A stretch of 64,000 bases of DNA from an uncultured Ruminococcus sp. (GTDB lineage Bacteria > Bacillota > Clostridia > Oscillospirales > Ruminococcaceae). The stretch covers positions 1 to 64,000 of the forward strand of contig CAMWYX010000007.1 of assembly GCA_947178575.1 (NCBI GenBank), written 5' to 3'. The translations under genes and the position numbers were made by a program. This document shows positions 18,909-30,030 of the stretch, piece by piece (position 1 is the first letter of the stretch; each line of letters starts with the position of its first letter). The notes under the pieces were generated by a model. It saw only the letters and a program-made list of their open reading frames with translations. It searched no databases and was not told the DNA's origin.

Positions 18909-19895
18909 TCAAAGCATTTTTGCCCTTAATTCCTCGGCACTTAGCGGAGAAAGATAAGCCGGTGCAACATCAAAAGCGGTCTTACAGCCTGTAGCACCCT
19001 CCGCCTTTAATCTGCACAATGCCCTTGCATAGCAAATCAGAACGCTTGCGGTAAATTCCGGATTTGAATCGAGTTTCAGCGAATATTCAATCATCTGATG
19101 AGTTTTTCCGCCCTCTCCTGTAAATCCGCTTCTCATGACGAATCCGCCGTGATTCATTCTGTTGTGAACCCTGTCAAATTCTTCTTCGGAAATAAAATTA
19201 ACGGTTGTGTCGTATTCGTCAAAATAATTCTTCATGGTTTTGATTGATTCCTCAATCTTTGCGAGGTCTGCACCCTCTTCGGCAACAACCCAGCATTCAC
19301 GGAGATGTTTCTGACGTGTAGTGAGTTCCGGCTGACTTCCGGAGCGTACCGCTTCCATTGCGGATTCAACCGGAACTGTATACTGGATTCCTCTTTTTAC
19401 GCCGTCAATGCGTCTGATTGCATCGGAATGTCCCTGACTTACACCCTTTCCCCAGAAAGTATAGCTTTTTCCGTCGGGGAGGATTGATTCGGCGTACAGT
19501 CTGTTAAGCGAGAAAAGACCCGGGTCCCAGCCGAGGGAAATCATAGCAAGATGACCGCTTTCCTTTGCCGATTTGTCAACGTTTGCGAAATGTTCCGGAA
19601 TACGTGCATGAGTATCGAAACTGTCGATAACGTTGAAAGTTTTAACGAGTTCCGGAGTCTGTTCCGGCAAATCCGTGGCACTTCCTCCGCAGATAATCAT
19701 AACATCAATTTTATCAGCCATGCTTCCGGCGGAGTTCATGCTGTAGACTTCCGCACCGGTGATTGTTTTCACTGCTGACGGGTCACGGCGTGTGAAGATT
19801 CCGACCAGTTCCATATCGTCATTCTGTGCGATTGCAAGCTCAACGCCCTTTCCGAGATTTCCGTAACCTGCAATACCGATTCTGTATTTGTTCAT
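18909..19895 (-). CDS. ddh: meso-diaminopimelate dehydrogenase
   Basis: GIAGYGNLGKGVE, GWDPGLFSLNR, WGKGVSQGHSDAIRRI. Confidence 0.96.
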   Translation of the reverse strand: MNKYRIGIAGYGNLGKGVELAIAQNDDMELVGIFTRRDPSAVKTITGAEVYSMNSAGSMADKIDVMIICGGSATDLPEQTPELVKTFNVIDSFDTHARIPEHFANVDKSAKESGHLAMISLGWDPGLFSLNRLYAESILPDGKSYTFWGKGVSQGHSDAIRRIDGVKRGIQYTVPVESAMEAVRSGSQPELTTRQKHLRECWVVAEEGADLAKIEESIKTMKNYFDEYDTTVNFISEEEFDRVHNRMNHGGFVMRSGFTGEGGKTHQMIEYSLKLDSNPEFTASVLICYARALCRLKAEGATGCKTAFDVAPAYLSPLSAEELRAKML

Positions 19896-19909
19896 AATTT
19901 TAACGCTCC

Positions 19910-20659
19910 TTATATCAACATCTGCATATCGTAGAGACCTGCCGGTTTATCTTTCAGGAAAATCGCCGCTTTAACCGAACCCTCGGCAAATACCGTCTTT
20001 GATGCGGCTGAATGTGAAAGCGTGATTACTTCATCATTTCCGGCAAAAATCACATCGTGTTCGCCGACAATAGTACCGCCTCTGATAGCGTGCATTCCGA
20101 TTTCGGATTTCTCACGCTTCTGACGGCGTGAATGACGGTCATAGACGTAATGCTTTGAATTATCAAGAGTTTCATTCAGAGCATTTGCAAGCATGATAGC
20201 TGTTCCGCTCGGTGCATCGAGTTTCTGATTGTGGTGCTTTTCCACGATTTCAATATCGAATCTGTCGCCCAGAACTTCCGCCGCTTTTTTTGCAAGCTGT
20301 ACAAGAAGATTGATTCCGAGAGACATATTGAACGTGAAAAATACCGGAATCTGTTCGGAGGCGGATTTTATCTGCGAAATCTGCTCATCGCTGTAGCCCG
20401 TAGATGCAACAACAATCGGAGTACCCGTTGAGAGACAATATTCAAGAAGTCCGTCAAGAGAAGCCGGATTTGAAAAATCTATAATAACATCGGGTTTAAC
20501 CGGCAGTCCGGCAGGATTTGCAACAATCGGGAAATCCGCATACTGTTCGGTATATAAATCTATACCTGCAATAACTTTGCAGTCGTCACGGTCCTTAACG
20601 CAATTGTAAATGGTTTTTCCCATTTTTCCGTTAGCACCGCATATAGCAATATTAGTCAT
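19910..20659 (-). CDS. dapB: 4-hydroxy-tetrahydrodipicolinate reductase
   Basis: GANGKMGKTI, VEKHHNQKLDAPSGTA signature. Confidence 0.97.
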   Translation of the reverse strand: MTNIAICGANGKMGKTIYNCVKDRDDCKVIAGIDLYTEQYADFPIVANPAGLPVKPDVIIDFSNPASLDGLLEYCLSTGTPIVVASTGYSDEQISQIKSASEQIPVFFTFNMSLGINLLVQLAKKAAEVLGDRFDIEIVEKHHNQKLDAPSGTAIMLANALNETLDNSKHYVYDRHSRRQKREKSEIGMHAIRGGTIVGEHDVIFAGNDEVITLSHSAASKTVFAEGSVKAAIFLKDKPAGLYDMQMLI

Positions 20660-20660
20660 T

Positions 20661-21173
20661 TTAACACTCCTCTGTTTTTACGAGTTCTTTTTTATATTCT
20701 TTGATTTGTTTTTTCCTGTCAGTTTTTGCGATTATTGCCGAAAGGGTAAACAATACCCACGAAACAAAATATATAAATATTTTGCTATTCAAGAGAAAGA
20801 ACACCGCAAACGGAAAAATCAGAACTGCCGAGACAAGATAAAGTCCGAAATTACATCTTTTCACCCTGAAAAGTGCAGAAATGGTAAAAAGAAATACAAA
20901 AGGTAAAACCACCCATACCAAATCCAAGACCGAACCAACACCCGAATGACCTTCACGGGAATCAATAACATCGGCAGCCAGAAGATATTCATATTTGAAA
21001 TCAATAGTGGAAATTTGGAAAAAAACAGGTACAAAAACAGCTATCAGAGCAATAATTTTTGATACTGTCATGAGTCTTGTTTTATGCAGTCCCTCACGGT
21101 TTCCGCCGCAATGCTGACAGGTATTGCCTTGTTCATGAGAGCTGTAATAATATCCGCATAATTTGCAGTTCAT
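20661..21173 (-). CDS. zinc-ribbon membrane protein
   Basis: CKLCGYYYSSHEQGNTCQHCGG then several TM segments. Confidence 0.7.
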   Translation of the reverse strand: MNCKLCGYYYSSHEQGNTCQHCGGNREGLHKTRLMTVSKIIALIAVFVPVFFQISTIDFKYEYLLAADVIDSREGHSGVGSVLDLVWVVLPFVFLFTISALFRVKRCNFGLYLVSAVLIFPFAVFFLLNSKIFIYFVSWVLFTLSAIIAKTDRKKQIKEYKKELVKTEEC

Positions 21174-22063
21174 TATTTAATCAGACCATGCTTTTCAAGT
21201 GACGCACGGAGTACAGCCTTATGCTCGTCGGTCATATCGCACAGAGGAAGTCTGCATGAACCGGCATTCACGCCCATCATATTTACGGCTTCCTTTACCG
21301 GAACAGGATTCACCTCGATAAACAGATTATTGATTAAATCAAGGTATTCAATCTGTAATTTTGTAGCCTCCGCAAAATTGTTGTCAAGGCAATACTGAAC
21401 CATATCATGGGTTTCTTTCGGCAGAACATGTGAAAGCACGGAAATAACGCCTTTTGCTCCCAGTGACATAAGCGGAACTATCATATCATCGTTTCCGCTG
21501 TAGACATCGAGCATATCACCGCATTCTGCGATAAGTTTTGCGGCATAGCTGATGTTTCCGCTTGCCTCCTTTACAGCACAGATATTACGGTGTTCGGCGA
21601 GTTTTTTTACAGTTGCAACTTCCATATTCATGCCGGTTCTGCCGGGGATATTGTACAGAACTATCGGGATATTAACCGCATCTGCAACAGCCGTGAAGTG
21701 AGCAATAAGACCTTTCTGAGTGGTTTTGTTATAATACGGAGTAACAAGCAGAAGTGCATCTGCTCCGAGTTCTTCAGCTTCCTTTGAAAGCTTTACGGCG
21801 TATGAAGTGTCATTGCTTCCTGTTCCGGCAATAACCGGAACTCTTTTCGCCGTGCGTTCAACTGCGAACCTGATACATTCAAGATGTTCCTCGTCCGTCA
21901 TTGTTGAAGCTTCGCCGGTAGTTCCGCATATAACAATTGCGTCAGTTCCGTTTTCAATCTGTGAATCTATCATTTCGCCGAGAACATCATAATTAATCGA
22001 ACCGTCGGCATTCATAGGCGTTATAATGGCAATAGCCGAACCTGTAAAAATAGTATTTTTCAT
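21173..22063 (-). CDS. dapA: 4-hydroxy-tetrahydrodipicolinate synthase
   Basis: GTTGEASTM, YYNKTTQKG, YNIPGRTG, VKEASGN motifs; start at internal Met (MKNTIFTG). Confidence 0.97.
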   Translation of the reverse strand: MKNTIFTGSAIAIITPMNADGSINYDVLGEMIDSQIENGTDAIVICGTTGEASTMTDEEHLECIRFAVERTAKRVPVIAGTGSNDTSYAVKLSKEAEELGADALLLVTPYYNKTTQKGLIAHFTAVADAVNIPIVLYNIPGRTGMNMEVATVKKLAEHRNICAVKEASGNISYAAKLIAECGDMLDVYSGNDDMIVPLMSLGAKGVISVLSHVLPKETHDMVQYCLDNNFAEATKLQIEYLDLINNLFIEVNPVPVKEAVNMMGVNAGSCRLPLCDMTDEHKAVLRASLEKHGLIK

Positions 22064-22076
22064 GATAAAAACTCCT

Positions 22077-22541
22077 TTAGCGGTTAAAAAAATCTTTAGC
22101 CAATGTATAGACCTGCCATTCATTTTCAGGTTTCAGACCGTAAGACTCATAAAATCCGGCTGAACTGCTGTTCCATACGGCACATTTAAGTTCTATCTGC
22201 TCGCAGTCATTGGAAACAGCTGTTTCCCTTGCCTTGTCAAGCAGTTTTCTTCCCACGCCGAACCCTCTGTATTTCTCACGGACGTACAAATCTTCGATAT
22301 ACAGAATTTTTCTTCCGGAAAAAGTTGTATACTTATAGAAAATATTCATAACTCCCACGGGCTGATTATTTTCATAAGCCATGAAACTAAGCACAGCCCC
22401 CGACGAAACAAGTTCCCTGAACCGTTCCGGTGTCATGGTAAAAATATCAAGTGCGTTGTGATGTTTCATGAGTTCTTTTGTAAGTGAATACGCTGTGCCG
22501 GTTTCGTCGGGTGAAGTGGGTTTTATCTCAATATCCATCAA
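22077..22541 (-). CDS. GNAT family N-acetyltransferase
   Basis: EDLYVREKYRGFGVGRKLLDKA acetyl-CoA binding motif. Confidence 0.88.
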   Translation of the reverse strand: MMDIEIKPTSPDETGTAYSLTKELMKHHNALDIFTMTPERFRELVSSGAVLSFMAYENNQPVGVMNIFYKYTTFSGRKILYIEDLYVREKYRGFGVGRKLLDKARETAVSNDCEQIELKCAVWNSSSAGFYESYGLKPENEWQVYTLAKDFFNR

Positions 22542-23617
22542 TCAAAATATCCCTTTGCTGCGAGAAGTTCAGCTAAAAGAACTCCGCCGCCTGCTGCGCC
22601 TCTAAGGGTATTGTGTGAAAGGCATACGAATTTATAATCATACTGAGTATCTTCACGGAGACGACCCACGGATACAGCCATTCCGTTTTCGAGATTGCGG
22701 TCAAGTTTTGCCTGCGGACGGTTATCCTCCTCGAAATAGTGGATAAACTGCTTCGGAGCACTCGGAAGTTCAAGTTCCTGCGGAACGCCCTTGAAATCAG
22801 CCCACAACCGGAGAATAGCTTCCTTTGACGGCTTATGCTCGAATCTTACGAATACAGCAGCTGTGTGACCGTCCGAAACCGGAACACGGAGACACTGAGT
22901 TGTTATTGCCGGAGATTCAGCCTTGACAATTTCGTCTCCGACGATTTTTCCCCATACTTTAAGGGGTTCCTGTTCTGATTTTTCTTCTTCTCCGCCGATA
23001 TACGGAATAAGATTGTCGACCATTTCCGGCCATGTTTCAAAGTTTTTGCCTGCTCCGGATATTGCCTGATACGTACACGCCAGAACGCTTTCAAGACCGA
23101 AATTCTTGAGCGGGTGAAGTGCCGGAACATAGCTCTGAATTGAACAGTTTGACTTTACGGCAATAAATCCCCTTTTAGTTCCGAGGCGTTTTTTCTGTGC
23201 TTCGATTATTTCGAGGTGTTCGGGATTTATTTCCGGAACTATCATAGGAACGTCGGGTGTGAATCTGTGAGCGGAATTGTTTGAAACAATCGGGCATTCA
23301 GCCTTTGCGTAGGCTTCTTCAAGAGCCTTTATTTCGTCTTTTTTCATATCGACTGCACAGAAACAGAAATCAACCTCCGATGCAATTTTTTCAATATCGG
23401 CGGTTGCGTCCATGAGAATCATATTCTTCATTGATTCGGGCATAGGGGCTTCCATTTTCCAGCGGTTTCCGGCGGCTTCCTCGTAGGTCTGACCGGCACT
23501 TCTCGGCGATGCTGCGAGAACCTTTACAGTAAACCACGGGTGATTCTCCAGAAGAGTTGCAAAACGCTGTCCAACCATTCCGGTTGCGCCTATAATTCCG
23601 ACGTTATAATTTTTCAT
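22538..23617 (-). CDS. asd: aspartate-semialdehyde dehydrogenase
   Basis: GIIGATGMVGQRF, VKSNCSIQSYVP, AISGAGK motifs. Confidence 0.96.
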   Translation of the reverse strand: MKNYNVGIIGATGMVGQRFATLLENHPWFTVKVLAASPRSAGQTYEEAAGNRWKMEAPMPESMKNMILMDATADIEKIASEVDFCFCAVDMKKDEIKALEEAYAKAECPIVSNNSAHRFTPDVPMIVPEINPEHLEIIEAQKKRLGTKRGFIAVKSNCSIQSYVPALHPLKNFGLESVLACTYQAISGAGKNFETWPEMVDNLIPYIGGEEEKSEQEPLKVWGKIVGDEIVKAESPAITTQCLRVPVSDGHTAAVFVRFEHKPSKEAILRLWADFKGVPQELELPSAPKQFIHYFEEDNRPQAKLDRNLENGMAVSVGRLREDTQYDYKFVCLSHNTLRGAAGGGVLLAELLAAKGYFD

Positions 23618-23654
23618 GTGATTACTCCTTATAAAAAAATTTTCAGAAATTAAT

Positions 23655-23885
23655 AAAACCGGTTGCAAACCGGTTCATCATGAGTTATAATAGAAGTACT
23701 GGCGGTATTGTCATGCCGATAGCTCTCCATCACAACCATGATGACAGCCGTAAGCCTGTTGAACCCACAGCCGGAACAATGTTCACCACACATTATTCCT
23801 CGGCGGTATTGCCTTTCTCCATGCTTCACGGGATTGGTTATCCTCCGCAGGGCTACTAATCTCAACCGCACCTCTACCTGTTAAC
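23655..23885 (-). promoter_or_regulatory. lysine riboswitch (L-box) plus terminator upstream of asd
   Basis: Minus strand reads AGGTAGAGGTGCGG..TTAGTAGCC..GGAGAAAGGCAATACCGCCGAGG..; ends in AACCGGTTTGCAACCGGTTTT hairpin; upstream of lysine genes. Confidence 0.88.
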
Positions 23886-23949
23886 TATAATATCACTTTA
23901 TTCCGATTCTGTCAATAGTTTTTGAAAATTTTTTAAGGAGTATAATTTT

Positions 23950-24981
23950 ATGGAATTGCTTAAGTCAGATTTTTATTACGATTTGCCCGAGGAACTCATA
24001 GCACAGACCCCCGTCGAACCACGCAACTCATCACGTATGATGTGTGTTGACAGGAACACCGGTACAATCTCGCACGACCATTTCTATAATTTATGCAGTC
24101 ATCTTAAAAAGGGTGATTTGCTTGTAATGAATGATTCGAGAGTTATTCCGGCGAGACTTTACGGCGAAAAAATCGGCAACGGAACTTTTATCGAATTTCT
24201 TCTGCTTGAACAGAAAGGAGACAAGCTGTGGGAAATAATCTGCCGTCCTGGGAAAAAGGCTAAAACCGGAACTAAATTTTCTTTCGGCGGTGGGAGACTT
24301 ATTGCGGAAGTCGTTGAAGTCAGACCGGACGGAAACAGAATAGTAAAATTTGAATGCGACGGAAATTTCTTTACTGCTCTCGAAGATGTGGGACAGATGC
24401 CGCTTCCGCCGTATATCAAGGAAAAACTGGAAAACAAAGAACGCTATCAGACGGTATATTCAAACGAACTCGGTTCGGCAGCCGCACCGACGGCAGGACT
24501 TCATTTCACGTCGGAAATGCTTGACGAAATAAGAGAGATGGGCGTGAATACCGCATTTGTAACGCTTCATGTCGGACTTGGAACATTCCGACCCGTAAAA
24601 GAAGACAACGTATTAAATCACAAAATGCACAGCGAACACTATTATCTGCCGAAAGAAACCGCCGATTTGATAAACAAAACCAAAGCAGACGGCGGACGTG
24701 TTATTGCAGTCGGAACAACAACGTGCAGAACTCTTGAAAGCGTTGCGACTTTCTATGACGAAATCGCCGAACATGAGGGATACACAGATATATTTATATA
24801 TCCGTCGTATAAATTCAAGTGTATCGACGGACTGATAACAAATTTTCATCTTCCGGAAAGCACGCTGATTATGCTTGTCTCGGCGTTTATGGGATATGAC
24901 AACACCATGAACGCCTACAGAACCGCAGTCGAGGAAAAATACAGATTTTTCAGCTTCGGTGATTCCATGTGCATTCTCTGA
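23950..24981 (+). CDS. queA: tRNA preQ1(34) S-adenosylmethionine ribosyltransferase-isomerase
   Basis: [43 protein letters not shown]. Confidence 0.97.
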   Translation: MELLKSDFYYDLPEELIAQTPVEPRNSSRMMCVDRNTGTISHDHFYNLCSHLKKGDLLVMNDSRVIPARLYGEKIGNGTFIEFLLLEQKGDKLWEIICRPGKKAKTGTKFSFGGGRLIAEVVEVRPDGNRIVKFECDGNFFTALEDVGQMPLPPYIKEKLENKERYQTVYSNELGSAAAPTAGLHFTSEMLDEIREMGVNTAFVTLHVGLGTFRPVKEDNVLNHKMHSEHYYLPKETADLINKTKADGGRVIAVGTTTCRTLESVATFYDEIAEHEGYTDIFIYPSYKFKCIDGLITNFHLPESTLIMLVSAFMGYDNTMNAYRTAVEEKYRFFSFGDSMCIL

Positions 24982-24991
24982 AAACAATTAT

Positions 24992-25016
24992 ATTTGTCAC
25001 ATATCAAGTGACAAAT
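24992..25016. other. perfect 9-bp inverted repeat after queA
   Basis: ATTTGTCAC/GTGACAAAT without a T tract. Confidence 0.5.
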
Positions 25017-25082
25017 AACATCTTGGAAAATCTATGAAATCTGATATAATTATTTCAGAAAGATTTTTCAGGAGGTGCAGGC

Positions 25083-25466
25083 ATGAAAAATATATTAAAC
25101 ATCATGTGCAGTCACAGAACGAACAGAATTATTGTCAAGATTTATTTTATTCTGACCGTTATTCAGCTTGCAAAAGAAGTTCTTTTCGGAGTGGCATATG
25201 GAATTTCGCATGACTGGTTTTCAAAAAATCTGCCCTTTCTCATGAGTTCACCGCACAGGGAACAATCCCCGAACTTTCTTATTACTCACCCGTTTGTACT
25301 TCCGGCGATTATTGTGTTTTTCCTTGCCGGTATTGCCGGATTCATCTATGAAAATAACTACAATACAAAAACAGTCTCCTATACTATACTTACAGTAACT
25401 GCGGATATGATACTTGCAGTTCCGGTTTTATTTGTCATATACATATATTTAAGGAGTCTGCTATGA
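25083..25466 (+). CDS. hypothetical membrane protein
   Basis: TM segments, RBS aggaggtg. Confidence 0.6.
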   Translation: MKNILNIMCSHRTNRIIVKIYFILTVIQLAKEVLFGVAYGISHDWFSKNLPFLMSSPHREQSPNFLITHPFVLPAIIVFFLAGIAGFIYENNYNTKTVSYTILTVTADMILAVPVLFVIYIYLRSLL

Positions 25467-25801
25467 AAACCGCATATATAATCAGCCGTATTATTTCGGC
25501 AATAAATATAGTTGCCGGTGTTCTGACATTCATATATTTAAGCATAGGAATGTCATCTTCGTCCGGAAGTATTCTGCTTGATATTCTTGTGGGAATTGGC
25601 TGTGCAATAGGAATAGGTCTTTTCAGTATTCCGGCAGTTTTTATCGGGATTCTCTCTTTGATTTTTGCGAATATTTCTCATAGAAATTCCACGGATTTAT
25701 ATGGTGAATTAAAAATATCCGCCGTTGTGCTTATGGTTTTGTCATATGCAATTCCGATAATATTCGATGCCGTCTGTATTTCCCTTATTTTTGGCAACTG
25801 A
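25463..25801 (+). CDS. hypothetical membrane protein
   Basis: Three hydrophobic segments; ATGA overlap with upstream gene. Confidence 0.6.
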   Translation: MKTAYIISRIISAINIVAGVLTFIYLSIGMSSSSGSILLDILVGIGCAIGIGLFSIPAVFIGILSLIFANISHRNSTDLYGELKISAVVLMVLSYAIPIIFDAVCISLIFGN

Positions 25802-25815
25802 AAGGAGTTTTAATT

Positions 25816-26058
25816 ATGGATATTGGTGATATTATAACCGTGATATTGGGATACGTCATAATGTTCGGGATTCCGGCAGCAAGCCTTATATGGTTAATCA
25901 TATCAGTTGTTAGATTTGCAAAAGTTCCGAAAACAGATTCAGAACTCCGGAAAAAACGCCGTCTGCCGCTTGTTATATCAGCGGTGATATTTGGTATTCT
26001 TGTACTGTCATTTGTCGCACTTATGATAATGCTTTCAATAGCTATGCAATCTATGTAG
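25816..26058 (+). CDS. hypothetical membrane protein
   Basis: Two TM segments; RBS aaaggag. Confidence 0.6.
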   Translation: MDIGDIITVILGYVIMFGIPAASLIWLIISVVRFAKVPKTDSELRKKRRLPLVISAVIFGILVLSFVALMIMLSIAMQSM

Positions 26059-26070
26059 GGAGAAACGGAT

Positions 26071-26208
26071 ATGAACGATAAATTATTCCGGAGACTTCTT
26101 GTTCTGGTAACAGCTTTAGGCTGTATATCAACAGTTATTCTCGTTGTCTGTACTGTCATGATGTATCGTGAATGCTCAATAATCTCATTTATCGCTAATG
26201 GGAGGTAG
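26071..26208 (+). CDS. 45-aa hypothetical membrane peptide
   Basis: MNDKLFRRLLVLVTALGCISTVILVVCTVMMYRECSIISFIANGR read directly; upstream gggag; not in the ORF track. Confidence 0.45.
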   Translation: MNDKLFRRLLVLVTALGCISTVILVVCTVMMYRECSIISFIANGR

Positions 26209-26215
26209 GAAATTC

Positions 26216-27169
26216 ATGAAAAAAATTACGAAACAGATTGCTGTTCTTGCTGCTGTCGTTTTGGGATTTTCAGCATTTGATATGGCAATATTCAATATAT
26301 GCACAAAGCCGTGTATTCCCGACCAAAGCGAAAGCATGAAAGCAAAATCAATCGAACTTGATAAATATCTTCCGTTTGATAAGGATTCCGGAATTGTCAA
26401 TGTATCATCTGATTTCAGAATTTCGGAAGATATTCCGGTAATAGACGGAGCAGCAGCACTCTATCCTGTTTTTTCCGCATTCGTCAACAGCGTATATCCC
26501 GAAAATTCCGTTGATTTTGACGGAACTGACTTCACAGCTGAAAGCAGATTGCAGATGCGTAATACCAGAACCGCATACAAGGCAATAGTTGACGGAGATG
26601 CTGATATTATCATATGTGCAGAACCCTCACTGGAACAACTTCAGTACGCTTCCGACAACAGCGTAGAACTTGAATTTGTTCCTATAGGATATGATGCGTT
26701 TGTATTTCTTGTAAACAACGGAAATCCGGTCGAAAATCTCACATCTGAACAGATACGGGGAATATACAGCGGAAAATATAAAAACTGGTCTGAACTTGGC
26801 GGAAAAAATATTCCGATAAACGCACTTACACGCAATTCGGGAAGCGGAAGCCAGACCGCTATGCTTTCGTTTATGAACGGCACTGAAATAAAAAAGAATC
26901 CCCTCGGATTTCTCGGAAGTCCTATAGGATTTTCATTCCGGTACTATGCCGAAGATGTAGTAAATAATGGAAATATCAGAATGCTGTCCGTAGACGGCAT
27001 TTATCCCGATAAGGAACATATTGCAGACGGAAGTTATCCGATATCAGATAAATTTTACGCTGTTTATAATAAAAATAATAACAATAAAAATATACTTCCT
27101 CTGATTGAGTGGATATTGTCACCGGAGGGACAGTATATAATCGAAAATACCGGATATATTCCGATTTAG
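26216..27169 (+). CDS. PstS-like phosphate/substrate-binding protein
   Basis: VIDGAAALYPVFSAFVNSVYP, LTSEQIRGIYSGKYKNWSELGG, TRNSGSGSQTA motifs. Confidence 0.85.
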   Translation: MKKITKQIAVLAAVVLGFSAFDMAIFNICTKPCIPDQSESMKAKSIELDKYLPFDKDSGIVNVSSDFRISEDIPVIDGAAALYPVFSAFVNSVYPENSVDFDGTDFTAESRLQMRNTRTAYKAIVDGDADIIICAEPSLEQLQYASDNSVELEFVPIGYDAFVFLVNNGNPVENLTSEQIRGIYSGKYKNWSELGGKNIPINALTRNSGSGSQTAMLSFMNGTEIKKNPLGFLGSPIGFSFRYYAEDVVNNGNIRMLSVDGIYPDKEHIADGSYPISDKFYAVYNKNNNNKNILPLIEWILSPEGQYIIENTGYIPI

Positions 27170-27231
27170 TTCCGGTAATATTCGATACCGTCTGTATTTA
27201 CTTTATTTCTGACAACTGAAAGGAGTTTCAA

Positions 27232-27690
27232 ATGTCAAACATATTAAAATCTGGCAAACGTTTTTGTCTGACAAGTGCTTCCATAATTATTATATCTGCT
27301 TTGATATATCTGCTGTTATGGATTTTCTTTCCGATTGTACTTTCAGATAAATCTGTTAAAAATCATATAATGTGGAAAATACCGGTCGGAACAAACTGGG
27401 AAGATACAGTTGAAATCATTGACAAAAACAAATGGACAATAGAAATAACAGATATTGAACACGGACTCAGAATAAATGATTCTGCCGGAAGTGCCGGTTT
27501 TGCAGATACAGATACAATGCTGAACGGTTCAGAATGTGCGAAGTGCCGGATTGTCGGAAAAAAAGCCATATTCATTGAATTGGGAGAATTTTATAGTCCG
27601 TTTCACACTGCTGTTTTTGCTTACTTAGCCTTTGACGAAAACGGTTCTCTTATCGAAACAGCAATAAGACGGGATATTGACGGTATATAA
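27232..27690 (+). CDS. hypothetical membrane-anchored protein
   Basis: 152-aa ORF, N-terminal TM, RBS aaaggag. Confidence 0.55.
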   Translation: MSNILKSGKRFCLTSASIIIISALIYLLLWIFFPIVLSDKSVKNHIMWKIPVGTNWEDTVEIIDKNKWTIEITDIEHGLRINDSAGSAGFADTDTMLNGSECAKCRIVGKKAIFIELGEFYSPFHTAVFAYLAFDENGSLIETAIRRDIDGI

Positions 27691-27738
27691 CCGAAAAACC
27701 GGATATATTCCGGTCTGATTTGAAAGGAGTTTTTAATT

Positions 27739-28113
27739 ATGAATTTATCAGTATATTTCAAAAGCATTGTTGACAGTGACATCATGCCCGTTGTAGTATG
27801 CAGTATTTCCCATGAAATACTCTACATGAACCCAACGGCAATACAGAGATACGCTAAAAGAGGCGGTGCGGAACTTATCGGCAAATCAATATTCGACTGC
27901 CATAATTCCGATTCAAACGAAAAAATCAGAGATGTTGTTGAATGGTTCGGCAAATCGCCTGAAAACAACAGGATATTCACATTCCACAACCCTAAAGAAA
28001 ACAAAGATGTATACATGATTGCTCTGCGTGACGAAAATAATAATCTTATAGGATATTACGAAAAACACGAGGTCAGAACTCCCGAAAACGACACATTATA
28101 TAATTTCGGATAA
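27739..28113 (+). CDS. stand-alone PAS domain protein
   Basis: MPVVVCSISHEILYMNPTAIQRYAKRGGAELIGKSIFDCHN PAS-like pattern. Confidence 0.75.
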   Translation: MNLSVYFKSIVDSDIMPVVVCSISHEILYMNPTAIQRYAKRGGAELIGKSIFDCHNSDSNEKIRDVVEWFGKSPENNRIFTFHNPKENKDVYMIALRDENNNLIGYYEKHEVRTPENDTLYNFG

Positions 28114-28161
28114 ATTTTATTTTTCCTATTGGAAAATCAATCAGAATATGTTATAATATAA

Positions 28162-29361
<1,200 letters not shown>

Positions 29362-29370
29362 GGTGATATT

Positions 29371-30030
29371 ATGATAGTAATTTTCGATTTGGACGGAACT
29401 CTTGTAAATTCCATAACCGATTTGGCAAATGCTGTGAATTATGGTCTGAAACAGCTGAAATATCCACAGCACCCGACGGAAAGTTATAAGCAGATGGTCG
29501 GAAACGGTGCAAAAATCCTCTGTCACTGTGCCCTGCCCGATGATAAAAAAGAAGATACGGATAAACTTCTTGCAGTTTTCAAAGAATACTATGACCGGCA
29601 TTATCTCGATAATACGGAACTCTATAACGGCATAGGAAAATTAATACACGATATTTTTACACACGGCATACCCGTGGCTGTTGCGACAAATAAGCCTCAT
29701 GATGTTGCGGTAAAAATAGTCGGAACACTTATTCCGGATATATACAGTAATATTACAGTTCTCGGAAACTGCGGTGAACGCCCGAAAAAGCCCGACCCTG
29801 CCATAATAAACGAGATAATCGCAAAATATCCTGACTTCAACGATTCTGTTGTAATGATTGGCGACAGCAACGTTGATATTCAGACAGCGAAAAATGCAGG
29901 TATTCACTCAATCGGCTGTACATGGGGATTCCGTAACCGTGAGGAACTCGAAAAAGAGGGTGCTGAATTTATTGTTGACTCCCCTGCCGAAATCATGGAT
30001 ATAATATATAGTCTGGAGTCTGCAAAATGA
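29371..30030 (+). CDS. HAD-family phosphatase (phosphoglycolate phosphatase-like)
   Basis: FDLDGTLVNSI, MIGDSNVDIQTAKNAG. Confidence 0.9.
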   Translation: MIVIFDLDGTLVNSITDLANAVNYGLKQLKYPQHPTESYKQMVGNGAKILCHCALPDDKKEDTDKLLAVFKEYYDRHYLDNTELYNGIGKLIHDIFTHGIPVAVATNKPHDVAVKIVGTLIPDIYSNITVLGNCGERPKKPDPAIINEIIAKYPDFNDSVVMIGDSNVDIQTAKNAGIHSIGCTWGFRNREELEKEGAEFIVDSPAEIMDIIYSLESAK

